Below, piece by piece: positions 1-6,650 of a stretch of 64,000 nucleotides of DNA. The DNA lies in contig NZ_ANFY01000011.1 of the NCBI RefSeq assembly GCF_000331225.1, forward strand, positions 1-64,000, in the 5' to 3' direction. Position 1 is the stretch's first letter, and each line of letters begins with the position of its first letter. Below the pieces are notes generated by a model. The model had not been told where the DNA came from, did no database searches, and saw only the letters and a list, made by a program, of their open reading frames with translations. Both the position numbers and the translations under genes were made by a program. Source of the stretch: Sandarakinorhabdus sp. AAP62. GTDB taxonomy: Bacteria > Pseudomonadota > Alphaproteobacteria > Sphingomonadales > Sphingomonadaceae.

Positions 1-17
1 CCCTGCACGCGGCGGGT

Positions 18-42
18 CCCATCGAAACTGTGTTTCGATGGG
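18..42. terminator. perfect 10-bp hairpin
   Basis: Arms CCCATCGAAA and TTTCGATGGG enclose a five-base loop. The hairpin lies just past the 3' end of the minus-strand amidohydrolase gene and could end its transcript. No T-run follows on either strand, so a classical intrinsic terminator is not proven. Nothing else is seen in the first 64 bases. Confidence 0.4.
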
Positions 43-64
43 TGCCCTCGGAGGCCCCTCTTCC

Positions 65-1777
65 CTACTTCGAACGATCAAACACCACCCGGCCCCGGAA
101 CAGCGTCATCTCCGCCTTCATGTCCTTCACCGCGGCGGTGGGGACGGCATAGGGATCGCGGTCCCACACGGCGATGTCGGCGGCTTTGCCCACGACCAGC
201 GTGCCGGCGTTGTCGGCGCGGATGAGGGGGGCGGCCCAGGTGGTGTAGCTTTTCAGGGCGGTGTGGATGTCCACGCTTTCGGCGGTGCCGAAGGGGGCTT
301 TGCCCCATGTGCCGCCGCTGGTTTCGCGGGCGGTGGAGGCCCACAGGCCGAGGCGGGCGGGGAAGGGGGTGACGCCGGTATCGGAGCCGCCACCCCAGAG
401 GATGCCGTTCTTCACATAGGTGGCATAGGGGTTGAGGCGCAGGGAGCGGGCGGGGCCGAGGTTGGCGGCGTAGATGTCGCCGATCCACCAGGTGAAGGTG
501 GCCTGCGTTTCGGGGTAGCCGGAGCCGTAGTCAGCTTGCAGCGCCTTCATGGTGGAGATGGCGTGATCGGTGGGGGTGTTGGTGTGGATGATGGAGAGGC
601 GCAGGTCTTTCACCGGGTGGGTTTTCAGCGCGTCGGCATAGCCATCCACCACCCAGTCGATCGCCTTGTCCCCAATGGCGTGGGTGCCGATGCCGATATC
701 GGCGTTGATGAACATGGCGATCATCTGGCGATATTCGGCCGGGTCGATCTGGGGATAGCCGCTGTTGCCCTTGGCGATTTCGGTGCGGTGGTGGTTCCAG
801 TCTTCATACATCCAGGCGGTGGGGGCGGCGCCGCTGCCGTCCATGAACAGCTTGACGCCGCAGACGCTGAGGCTGCTGTTCGCGACGGGGGCGATTTCGG
901 CCTTGGCCTGCTTGATTTCGGCCAGCGCCTTGGTGGCCGTGGCCATGGAGCGGCCGCCGGAGAAGAGCACGCAGGCGTTGATCGGGAATTGCCCGGCCTT
1001 GGCGAGGCCGAGATAGGCCTCCCAATCAGTGCGGTCGATGCTCGGGTCCTTGAAGCCGGTCATGCCTTCTTCGTGGAGGCGGCGGATCATGTGGGTGAGC
1101 GCGGCCTGGCGCTGGGCGACGCTGGGTTCGGGGATGAGGCGGGTGACGAGATATTGCGCGGTTTCCTTCATCACGCCGGCGGGGCGGCCATCGGGGAGCT
1201 TCTCGATGGTGCCGGCAGTGGGGGTGGCGGTGGCGGCGGTGACGCCGGCCATTTTCAGGGCGAGGCCGTTGGCGACGCCATAGTGGCCGGTGGTGTTTTC
1301 CAGCCAGACCGGATTGTCCGGCGAGACGGCGTCAAGCTCGGCGGCGGTGGGGTAGCGGCCGTCGGCGAACTTGCCTTCATCCCAGCCGACGCCGAGCACC
1401 CATTGCCCCTTGGGCGTGGTGGCGACGCGGGCTTTCACCGCGGCGACCATGTCCGCCACCGAGCGGGCGCCGGCGAGCGGGATCTGGTTGAGTTCGCCCA
1501 GCCCAGTGGAGAGGATATGGGCGTGGGTGTCGATCAGGCCAGGCGTGGCGGCGCGGCCTTTCAGGTCGATCACCTTGGTTTTCGGGCCGACGAGTTTCTG
1601 GATGGCGGCGTCGCTGCCGACGGCGGTGATGGTGGTGCCGGTGATGGCGAGGGCCTGGGCGATGCTGTCCTTGGCGTCGGCGGTGATGATGCGGCCGTGG
1701 AGGAGGACGGTGTCAGCCGGCGCGGCGAGTGCCGGTGCGGCGAGAAGTGAGGTTGCTGCGAGGAATGTCCGGATCAT
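65..1777 (-). CDS. exported amidohydrolase (YtcJ-like, amidohydrolase family 3)
   Basis: This encodes a 570-residue metal-dependent amidohydrolase that is probably periplasmic. A signal peptide covers residues 1 to about 18 and ends at an AxA-type site. The metal-binding motif GLIDTHAHIL lies at about 80-89, and GTHAIGDKAIDW and GGGSDTGVTPF further on match the later metal and active-site segments of the YtcJ branch of the urease-like superfamily. I chose the ATG at 1777 because it is followed directly by the signal peptide and preceded by a G-rich stretch; an upstream start at 1846 adds 23 residues unlike any export signal. The substrate is unknown; relatives act on amides, formamides or carbamates. 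It is a monocistronic minus-strand gene, separated from gpmA by about 110 bases. Confidence 0.85.
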   Translation of the reverse strand: MIRTFLAATSLLAAPALAAPADTVLLHGRIITADAKDSIAQALAITGTTITAVGSDAAIQKLVGPKTKVIDLKGRAATPGLIDTHAHILSTGLGELNQIPLAGARSVADMVAAVKARVATTPKGQWVLGVGWDEGKFADGRYPTAAELDAVSPDNPVWLENTTGHYGVANGLALKMAGVTAATATPTAGTIEKLPDGRPAGVMKETAQYLVTRLIPEPSVAQRQAALTHMIRRLHEEGMTGFKDPSIDRTDWEAYLGLAKAGQFPINACVLFSGGRSMATATKALAEIKQAKAEIAPVANSSLSVCGVKLFMDGSGAAPTAWMYEDWNHHRTEIAKGNSGYPQIDPAEYRQMIAMFINADIGIGTHAIGDKAIDWVVDGYADALKTHPVKDLRLSIIHTNTPTDHAISTMKALQADYGSGYPETQATFTWWIGDIYAANLGPARSLRLNPYATYVKNGILWGGGSDTGVTPFPARLGLWASTARETSGGTWGKAPFGTAESVDIHTALKSYTTWAAPLIRADNAGTLVVGKAADIAVWDRDPYAVPTAAVKDMKAEMTLFRGRVVFDRSK

Positions 1778-1856
1778 GTCTGCCCCCTGCCCTGTGGTTG
1801 CGGGCAGTCTGGCAGCATCACCGCCTCGGTCAAGCGGGCGATCCAAAACGAACGGG

Positions 1857-1892
1857 TGCAGGGACGAGTCCCTGCCCGCCGGAGGCCCCTTC
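1857..1892. repeat. small hairpin repeat GCAGGGAC/GTCCCTGC
   Basis: An eight-base stem GCAGGGAC/GTCCCTGC with a very short loop is followed by CGCCGGAGGCCCC. A similar CGGAGGCCCCT string is present at 48-58 on the other side of the amidohydrolase gene. It resembles short intergenic REP-like elements and may end gpmA transcripts. Confidence 0.4.
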
Positions 1893-2568
1893 AGATATAC
1901 TTCCGCGAAACCGCCGTCAGGTCATCGGCCAGTTCATAGACCATCGGCTGGCCGGTCGGGATTTCCTCGTGGACGATCTCGTCGTCCGACAGGCCGGAGA
2001 GATGCTTGACGAGGGCGCGCAGCGAGTTGCCGTGGGCGGCGATGATGACGCGCTTGCCGGCCTTGAGTTCGGGGGCGATGGCCTGTTCCCAATAGGGGAG
2101 GACGCGGGCGATCGTGTCTTTCAGGCTTTCGGCGGCGGGCACGGTGATGCCTTCATAGCGGCGGTCGCCGGACAGATCGAAGGGCGAGCCCGGTTCCAGC
2201 GGTGGCGGCGGCACGTCGAAGCTGCGGCGCCAGATCTTCACCTGCTCCTCGCCGTACCTGGCGGCGGTGTCGGCCTTGTTGAGGCCGGTGAGGCCGCCAT
2301 AGTGGCGTTCGTTGAGGTGCCAGTTCTTGATGACCGGGATCCAGACGCGGTCCATGGCGGCGAGTGCGAGGTTCAGCGTCGTGATGGCGCGGCTCTGCAC
2401 GCTGGTGAAGCCGATGTCGAAATCAAGGCCGGCTTGCCTCATGCGGCGGCCGGCGTCGAGCGCTTCGGCGGTGCCCTGATCGGTGAGGCCCACGTCCCAC
2501 CAGCCGGTGAAGCGGTTTTCAAGGTTCCACTGGCTCTGGCCGTGGCGGAGAAGGACGAGTGTTGGCAT
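1891..2568 (-). CDS. gpmA: 2,3-bisphosphoglycerate-dependent phosphoglycerate mutase
   Basis: This glycolytic enzyme interconverts 3- and 2-phosphoglycerate in the cytoplasm. At 225 residues it has the usual length of bacterial dPGM. The RHG motif with phospho-accepting His9 is in [10 protein letters not shown], substrate-contacting [12 protein letters not shown] follows, [13 protein letters not shown] lies at about 86-98, and the second catalytic histidine is His179 in [14 protein letters not shown]. The ATG at 2568 places the motif at the expected distance from the N-terminus. Upstream on the same strand is the P-II gene, separated by a 15-base tandem repeat. Confidence 0.96.
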   Translation of the reverse strand: MPTLVLLRHGQSQWNLENRFTGWWDVGLTDQGTAEALDAGRRMRQAGLDFDIGFTSVQSRAITTLNLALAAMDRVWIPVIKNWHLNERHYGGLTGLNKADTAARYGEEQVKIWRRSFDVPPPPLEPGSPFDLSGDRRYEGITVPAAESLKDTIARVLPYWEQAIAPELKAGKRVIIAAHGNSLRALVKHLSGLSDDEIVHEEIPTGQPMVYELADDLTAVSRKYI

Positions 2569-2605
2569 GGGCGCGGTTTAGGCTGCCGGGCGACAGCAAT
2601 CCAGT

Positions 2606-2657
2606 GCGAATTTGGCGAGCGCGAATTTGGCCAGCGCGAATTTGGTCAGCCCGAATC
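2606..2657. repeat. 15-bp tandem repeat, about 3.5 copies
   Basis: The units GCGAATTTGGCGAGC, GCGAATTTGGCCAGC and GCGAATTTGGTCAGC follow one another, then a partial unit CCGAATC reaches the P-II stop codon. Read on the plus strand in one frame they spell SANLASANLASANLVSPNL, the A(N/D)Lxx pattern of pentapeptide-repeat proteins. The frame is closed by a TAG at 2579 and a TGA at 2675, so it is at most a gene remnant. Confidence 0.85.
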
Positions 2658-2996
2658 TTACAGGGCAGCGTCGTTGAGTTCGCCGGTGCGGATGCGGACG
2701 GTGGTGGCGATGGTCGATACGAAGATCTTGCCGTCCCCCACGCTGCCGGTGTGAGCGGCGTGCAGGATGGCATCGACAACGCGGGCAACGTCTTCGGCTT
2801 CCACCACAACTTCGATCTGCAGCTTGGGCACGAGCTGCGGGTTGTTCTCGGCGCCGCGGTAGATGTCGTCCTGGCCGATGAGGCGGCCCTGGCCGCGCAC
2901 TTCGGTCACAGTCATGCCCTGCACATCGGCCTGCATCAGGGCCTCGCGCACTTGTTCCAGCTTGAACGGCTTGATGATGGCCGTGATCAGCTTCAT
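2658..2996 (-). CDS. P-II family nitrogen regulator with altered T-loop
   Basis: This is a 112-residue P-II signalling protein, the same length as E. coli GlnB and alignable without gaps. The ATG at 2996 gives the family's MKxIxAIIKPFKL start. The B-loop (TGSVGDGKIFV, about 83-93) and C-loop (VRIRTGE) that hold ATP/ADP are intact, and Lys58 is kept. In the T-loop, however, Gln39 is Leu, Lys40 is Ile and Tyr51 is Asn (RGAENNPQLVPK). Gln39 helps coordinate Mg-ATP and 2-oxoglutarate, and Tyr51 is the uridylylation site, so both inputs are probably lost. It does not sit next to glnA or amtB. It may be an adenylate-only sensor paralog; its partner is unknown. Confidence 0.9.
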   Translation of the reverse strand: MKLITAIIKPFKLEQVREALMQADVQGMTVTEVRGQGRLIGQDDIYRGAENNPQLVPKLQIEVVVEAEDVARVVDAILHAAHTGSVGDGKIFVSTIATTVRIRTGELNDAAL

Positions 2997-3089
2997 GGCG
3001 TGGTGAACATCCCGATAGTGACGATTTGGCAATACTGCCGCAGTGCATCTGGTTACAGTATAAGGCGTTTGCCGGTGCGCGCCCGTGGC

Positions 3090-3293
3090 TCAGAGCGGGC
3101 GGGCCAGTTCGGTGCGGGCGATGGCCAGATCGTTGGCATCCACCATGACGCGGATGCCCGATACGCCGGGCCCGATCAGGCTGGCGATGCCGGCATCGAA
3201 CAACACGCAATCAATGCCCGCGGCCTCCAGCCGGCTGCGCACGACGGCGGCTTCGACGGGAGAAAACAGCGTGTCGACGCAGGCCAGACCCAT
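3090..3293 (-). CDS. DUF2007 domain small protein
   Basis: A 67-residue protein of the DUF2007 type (putative signal-transducing protein). The pattern SPVEAAVVRSRLEAAGI followed by GVSGIRVMVDANDLAIARTEL has the ferredoxin-like helix and strand pattern of this family, whose members are small cytoplasmic proteins of unknown function. Its ATG overlaps the TGA of the upstream PNPOx-like gene by one base (TGATG), so the two are translationally coupled. No better function can be given. Confidence 0.75.
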   Translation of the reverse strand: MGLACVDTLFSPVEAAVVRSRLEAAGIDCVLFDAGIASLIGPGVSGIRVMVDANDLAIARTELARPL

Positions 3294-3850
3294 CAGCTGT
3301 AGGGCAGGTGCGATGGCGGCGTGACGGACAGCCCGTCGATGGACCGATCCCGCTCGTGATATTTGAGCAAGCGCTTGGCCGGATCGTCCTGCTTGAAATA
3401 TTTGCGCAGCGTCTCGCGTTCTTCCACCAATTGCATCTTGGGCACGGCCCAGCCGCAGCTGGTCTGGGTGGAATCCACATCGATCAGGAAGATCTGGCGG
3501 ACGCCGCGTTCGATGGTGAAATGCGCCGCCAGCGCGTCCCAGCCGCCATCCTGCGGCAGCACGGCGCGGCCACGGCCATAGATGCGGTAGATCAGCGCTG
3601 GCTGATCGAAGGCGCAGAACATGATGGTGATGCGGCCATCGGCAGCCAGATGCGCGTGGGTTTCATTGCCGCTGCCGCCGAAATCGAGATAGGCGCAGGC
3701 TTTCCCGCCGGGCAGCACGCGGAACGTGTCCATGCCCTTGGGGCTGAGGTTGATGCGGGCGCCTTCGGCTGCGGTGGCAACGAAGAAGACCGGCTGGCGG
3801 GCAATGAAGTCCGCATGATCGGGGGTGATGTGATCAAAGAATTCCGACAT
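3293..3850 (-). CDS. pyridoxamine 5'-phosphate oxidase-related flavin-binding protein
   Basis: This 185-residue protein has a split beta-barrel (PNPOx-like) fold. FFVATAAEGARINLSPKGMD near the N-terminus and a following GNETHAHLAADGRITIMFCAF segment are the FMN-contacting parts of this family. The C-terminal part has a KYFKQDDPAKRLLKYHERD segment. Members reduce or bind flavin-like cofactors; the substrate cannot be read from sequence. It is the first gene of a coupled pair with the DUF2007 gene and follows tldD on the same strand with an 11-base gap, so all three may share one transcript. Confidence 0.8.
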   Translation of the reverse strand: MSEFFDHITPDHADFIARQPVFFVATAAEGARINLSPKGMDTFRVLPGGKACAYLDFGGSGNETHAHLAADGRITIMFCAFDQPALIYRIYGRGRAVLPQDGGWDALAAHFTIERGVRQIFLIDVDSTQTSCGWAVPKMQLVEERETLRKYFKQDDPAKRLLKYHERDRSIDGLSVTPPSHLPYS

Positions 3851-3861
3851 GCAGCCCTCCT

Positions 3862-5292
3862 TCAGCCCGCGGTGCCGCCCACCGTCAATCCGTCCACCAG
3901 CAGGGTCGGCTGGCCCACACCGGCCGGCACGCTCTGCCCGGCCTTGCCGCAGATGCCAACGCCTTCATCCAGCGCCATGTCGTTGCCGATGGCGCGCACC
4001 CGGGTCAGCACGTCGGGACCATTGCCGATCAGCGTCGCGCCTTTCAGCGGGCGGCCCAGCTTGCCATTCTCGATCTCATAGGCTTCGGTGCAGGAAAACA
4101 CGAACTTGCCGCTGGTGATGTCGACCTGGCCGCCACCGAAGCTTTTGGCGAAAATGCCCTTCTTCACGCTTGAAAGGATCGTGCCCGGGTCTTCGCTGCC
4201 GCCCAGCATGAAGGTGTTGGTCATGCGCGGCATCGGCGCGTGGGCATAGGATTCGCGGCGGCCGTTGCCGGTGGGGGCAACGCCCATCAGCCGGGCGTTG
4301 AGCCGATCCTGCATGTAACCCTTCAGGATACCGTCCTCGATCAGCGTGGTGCGCCCCGTCGGCGTGCCTTCATCGTCTACGGTCAGGCTGCCGCGACGCT
4401 GATCCAGGCTGCCATCGTCAACCACGGTGACGCCGGGGGCCGCCACGCGTTCGCCGATGCGGCCCGAAAAGGCGCTGGTGCCCTTGCGGTTGAAATCGCC
4501 TTCCAGGCCGTGGCCGATGGCTTCATGCAGCAATATGCCGGGCCAGCCGGGGCCGAGCACCACGGTCATCTCGCCGGCCGGGGCATCGATGGAATCAAGA
4601 TTCACCAGGGCCTGGGCCAGCGCGATATCGATGGCGCCTTCCCAGGCGGCATCCTTGAACAGCGCGTCGTAGAGATAACGCCCGCCCAGCCCGTGAAAGC
4701 CGGTTTCGCGGCGGCCATTCTTTTCGGCGACAATCTGCACGTTCAGCCGCACCAACGGCCGCACATCACGCACGCGGGTGCCATCACCGCGCAAAATCTC
4801 CACCACGTTCCAGCTGCCGAGCAGGCTGGCCGACACCTGCACCACGCGCGGATCGCGGGCACGAGCGGCGGCATCGATCTGCTGCATCAGCGCCACCTTG
4901 GCGGAAAAATCGATGCCGGCCAGCGGATTGGCATCGGTATAGCGGCGCGCATTGGTGGGCAGCGGCGGCATCGCCATGGTGCCGCCATGGCCATCGCGCA
5001 CCACCTTGATGGTATCGGCAGCGCGGGCGATGGCAGCGTGCGACAGATCGTTGGCATGGGCAAAGGCGGTCATCTCGCCTGCCACGCCGCGCAGGCCAAA
5101 ACCCTTCACCGTATCGAAGCTGGCCGCCTTCAGCCGGCCATCGTCAAAGGCGAAACTCTCGGACACGCCATATTGCAGATACAGCTCGCCATCGTCGCAG
5201 CCATTCAGGGCATCGGCGATCTGGGCGGCGGTGCGATCGGGGTCAAGCCCGGTATCGGTATAGAACAGCTGGGTGGCGTCGGGCGTGGTCAT
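3862..5292 (-). CDS. tldD: metalloprotease TldD
   Basis: TldD is the catalytic half of the TldD/TldE zinc protease, which trims unfolded or microcin-type peptides in the cytoplasm. The 476-residue product contains the diagnostic HExxxH in LLHEAIGHGLEGDFN at about residues 255-268, preceded by VVLGPGWPGILL, and the conserved GGSEDP and GGGQVDITSGKFVFSC segments near the C-terminus. I chose the ATG at 5292; an in-frame TTG lies two codons upstream. The partner tldE (pmbA) is not in this window. It could be co-transcribed with the two downstream genes. Confidence 0.94.
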   Translation of the reverse strand: MTTPDATQLFYTDTGLDPDRTAAQIADALNGCDDGELYLQYGVSESFAFDDGRLKAASFDTVKGFGLRGVAGEMTAFAHANDLSHAAIARAADTIKVVRDGHGGTMAMPPLPTNARRYTDANPLAGIDFSAKVALMQQIDAAARARDPRVVQVSASLLGSWNVVEILRGDGTRVRDVRPLVRLNVQIVAEKNGRRETGFHGLGGRYLYDALFKDAAWEGAIDIALAQALVNLDSIDAPAGEMTVVLGPGWPGILLHEAIGHGLEGDFNRKGTSAFSGRIGERVAAPGVTVVDDGSLDQRRGSLTVDDEGTPTGRTTLIEDGILKGYMQDRLNARLMGVAPTGNGRRESYAHAPMPRMTNTFMLGGSEDPGTILSSVKKGIFAKSFGGGQVDITSGKFVFSCTEAYEIENGKLGRPLKGATLIGNGPDVLTRVRAIGNDMALDEGVGICGKAGQSVPAGVGQPTLLVDGLTVGGTAG

Positions 5293-5353
5293 GGCCAAGA
5301 TATGGGCCAGCGTTGGCCAAAGGGAAAGAGGTCTGTCGCCGCAGCCGCTGCAA

Positions 5354-6295
5354 TCAACCGAAGTTGCAGGTCAGCACCCAGCGCTCGCCAGCGCGATCAA
5401 AGCTGACGCGGCTGCAATCATCCAGCACATCGCGGCCGATCAATACCCACGGATCACGGCCACCGCGACGCTTGCGATCGGCGGAAACCGTGATCGTGTC
5501 CTCGTCGTCGCTCGCTGTCGAAGTGCCCTTGGCTGCTGCGTCGATCAGCTTGGCCTGGCGTTCAGACACGCGCACGCCCAGCTGCCGCATCGGCAGGCCG
5601 GCGATGGTGAGCCCGGCCTTGGGGGTGAGCGCCTGATAGGGCAATGCCACACCGGGGAACGGCCGCCAATAACTGACCGCGTTCGCCCGCCGCGCCAGCC
5701 CGGCCGCGACCAGCGCCTCGCCGGCGCGGGCGTTCATCACGGTCGTGGGGCTGTTCAGCTCCAGGCTGATGTCCACCTCCTCATCGCCGATGCGCGACTT
5801 GATGGCGGTTTCCCCGGTGCCCTTCTTCTTGAGGACATAGGTCTGGCTGCCCGGCGGCGTCTCGCGCAGGACAATATCGATCCGGTCCGCCTTCAGTGCG
5901 CCGACAGTCAATATCCCATCGGCATCGCTGGCCACCGGCCGGCTCACCCACACGGTGGGCACCTTCTTGGGCGGCAGCCCTTGCGGCGTGATGGTCGCCA
6001 GGTTGAAGCGGAAGGTCGCCTCCCCGCCGGGGATCATGGCATTCTTGAAGGTGCGCTTGCCGAAAAAGGGAAACGGCTTCAGCCCGGCGCTTGTGGCCGG
6101 CGCCATGTTGAGAATCAGCGCCGTATCAAAGCTGAGACCGATGCGGATATTCAACGTCGCCTGCTTCACGGCGACCGGCAGATAGGGATTGCCATTCTCG
6201 CTCACGCGAAGGGTAAACACCGGCGGCGTTGCAACCTTCGCCGCCTGCACGGGTGCCGCCAGCAGCACCGATGCCAGCAGCGCCTGCGCCCTCAT
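5354..6295 (-). CDS. periplasmic protein resembling a degenerate aspartic protease
   Basis: The 313-residue product begins with a signal peptide (MRAQALLASVLLAAPVQA). The body looks like a duplicated retropepsin-type fold: GLSFDTALILNMAPATSAGL in the first half, LELNSPTTVMNARAGEALVAAG in the second, and VLIGRDVLDDCSRVSF near the C-terminus like the end of retropepsin-like aspartic proteases. The catalytic D-(T/S)-G is NSP in the second half, so activity is doubtful. The ATG at 6295 overlaps the TGA of the upstream zinc-finger gene (ATGA), which decides the start against the longer frame from 6349. The assignment to the aspartic-protease fold is my inference; true function unknown. Confidence 0.6.
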   Translation of the reverse strand: MRAQALLASVLLAAPVQAAKVATPPVFTLRVSENGNPYLPVAVKQATLNIRIGLSFDTALILNMAPATSAGLKPFPFFGKRTFKNAMIPGGEATFRFNLATITPQGLPPKKVPTVWVSRPVASDADGILTVGALKADRIDIVLRETPPGSQTYVLKKKGTGETAIKSRIGDEEVDISLELNSPTTVMNARAGEALVAAGLARRANAVSYWRPFPGVALPYQALTPKAGLTIAGLPMRQLGVRVSERQAKLIDAAAKGTSTASDDEDTITVSADRKRRGGRDPWVLIGRDVLDDCSRVSFDRAGERWVLTCNFG

Positions 6296-6492
6296 CGACG
6301 ATCGGCCGGGCCGCCCGCCAGGATGAAACGACGGTCGCAATAGCCGCAATCTGCAAAGCCCGTCGCATCAATCTGGATCCACACGCGCGGGTGGCCATCA
6401 CCGCCATGTTCATCACCATCGCAATATACGCGGGCGACATCGGTCACATAGGATTCGGGGGCCGGACGGGCGAGAGCGCGGGGAGAAGCCAT
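6292..6492 (-). CDS. zinc-finger (zf-CHCC) domain protein
   Basis: A 66-residue protein with the CHCC zinc ligand set: Cys in VYCDGDEH, His in HPRVWIQI, and the CGYC pair in ADCGYCDRRF. This pattern is that of the zf-CHCC family, related to the zinc-binding NDUFS6 subunit of mitochondrial complex I, and is common as a free-standing protein in Alphaproteobacteria. It is the first gene of a two-gene unit with the protease-like gene. It is divergent from the TonB receptor, leaving about 160 bases for promoters of both. Confidence 0.85.
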   Translation of the reverse strand: MASPRALARPAPESYVTDVARVYCDGDEHGGDGHPRVWIQIDATGFADCGYCDRRFILAGGPADRR

Positions 6493-6650
6493 GCGCGATG
6501 ATTAGCAGCGCCGGGCCGGCAAGTCACCATGTCGCAGGTTGGTGCAACAGCTTTGTCATCTGGGCGCAACACCACTGCAATCTGCAGGCGGCAGATCGCG
6601 CTGGCTTGCCGCACTGCAACATCGCCGTGCCGCCAACATGGGGTCTTACG

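Noticed and set aside
38-1750. Long plus-strand open frame of 570 codons opposite the amidohydrolase
   Set aside because: Glycine- and alanine-rich translation without any domain; the opposite strand carries a clear enzyme with a signal peptide. In GC-rich DNA such antisense frames are common.
2997-3089. Possible sigma-54 promoter in front of the P-II gene
   Set aside because: GG and GC boxes were not at the needed spacing of ten bases; only a TATACT-like -10 was visible, without a good -35.
6493-6650. Cobalamin riboswitch or Fur box before the TonB receptor
   Set aside because: No B12-box and no Fur-like inverted repeat could be seen.
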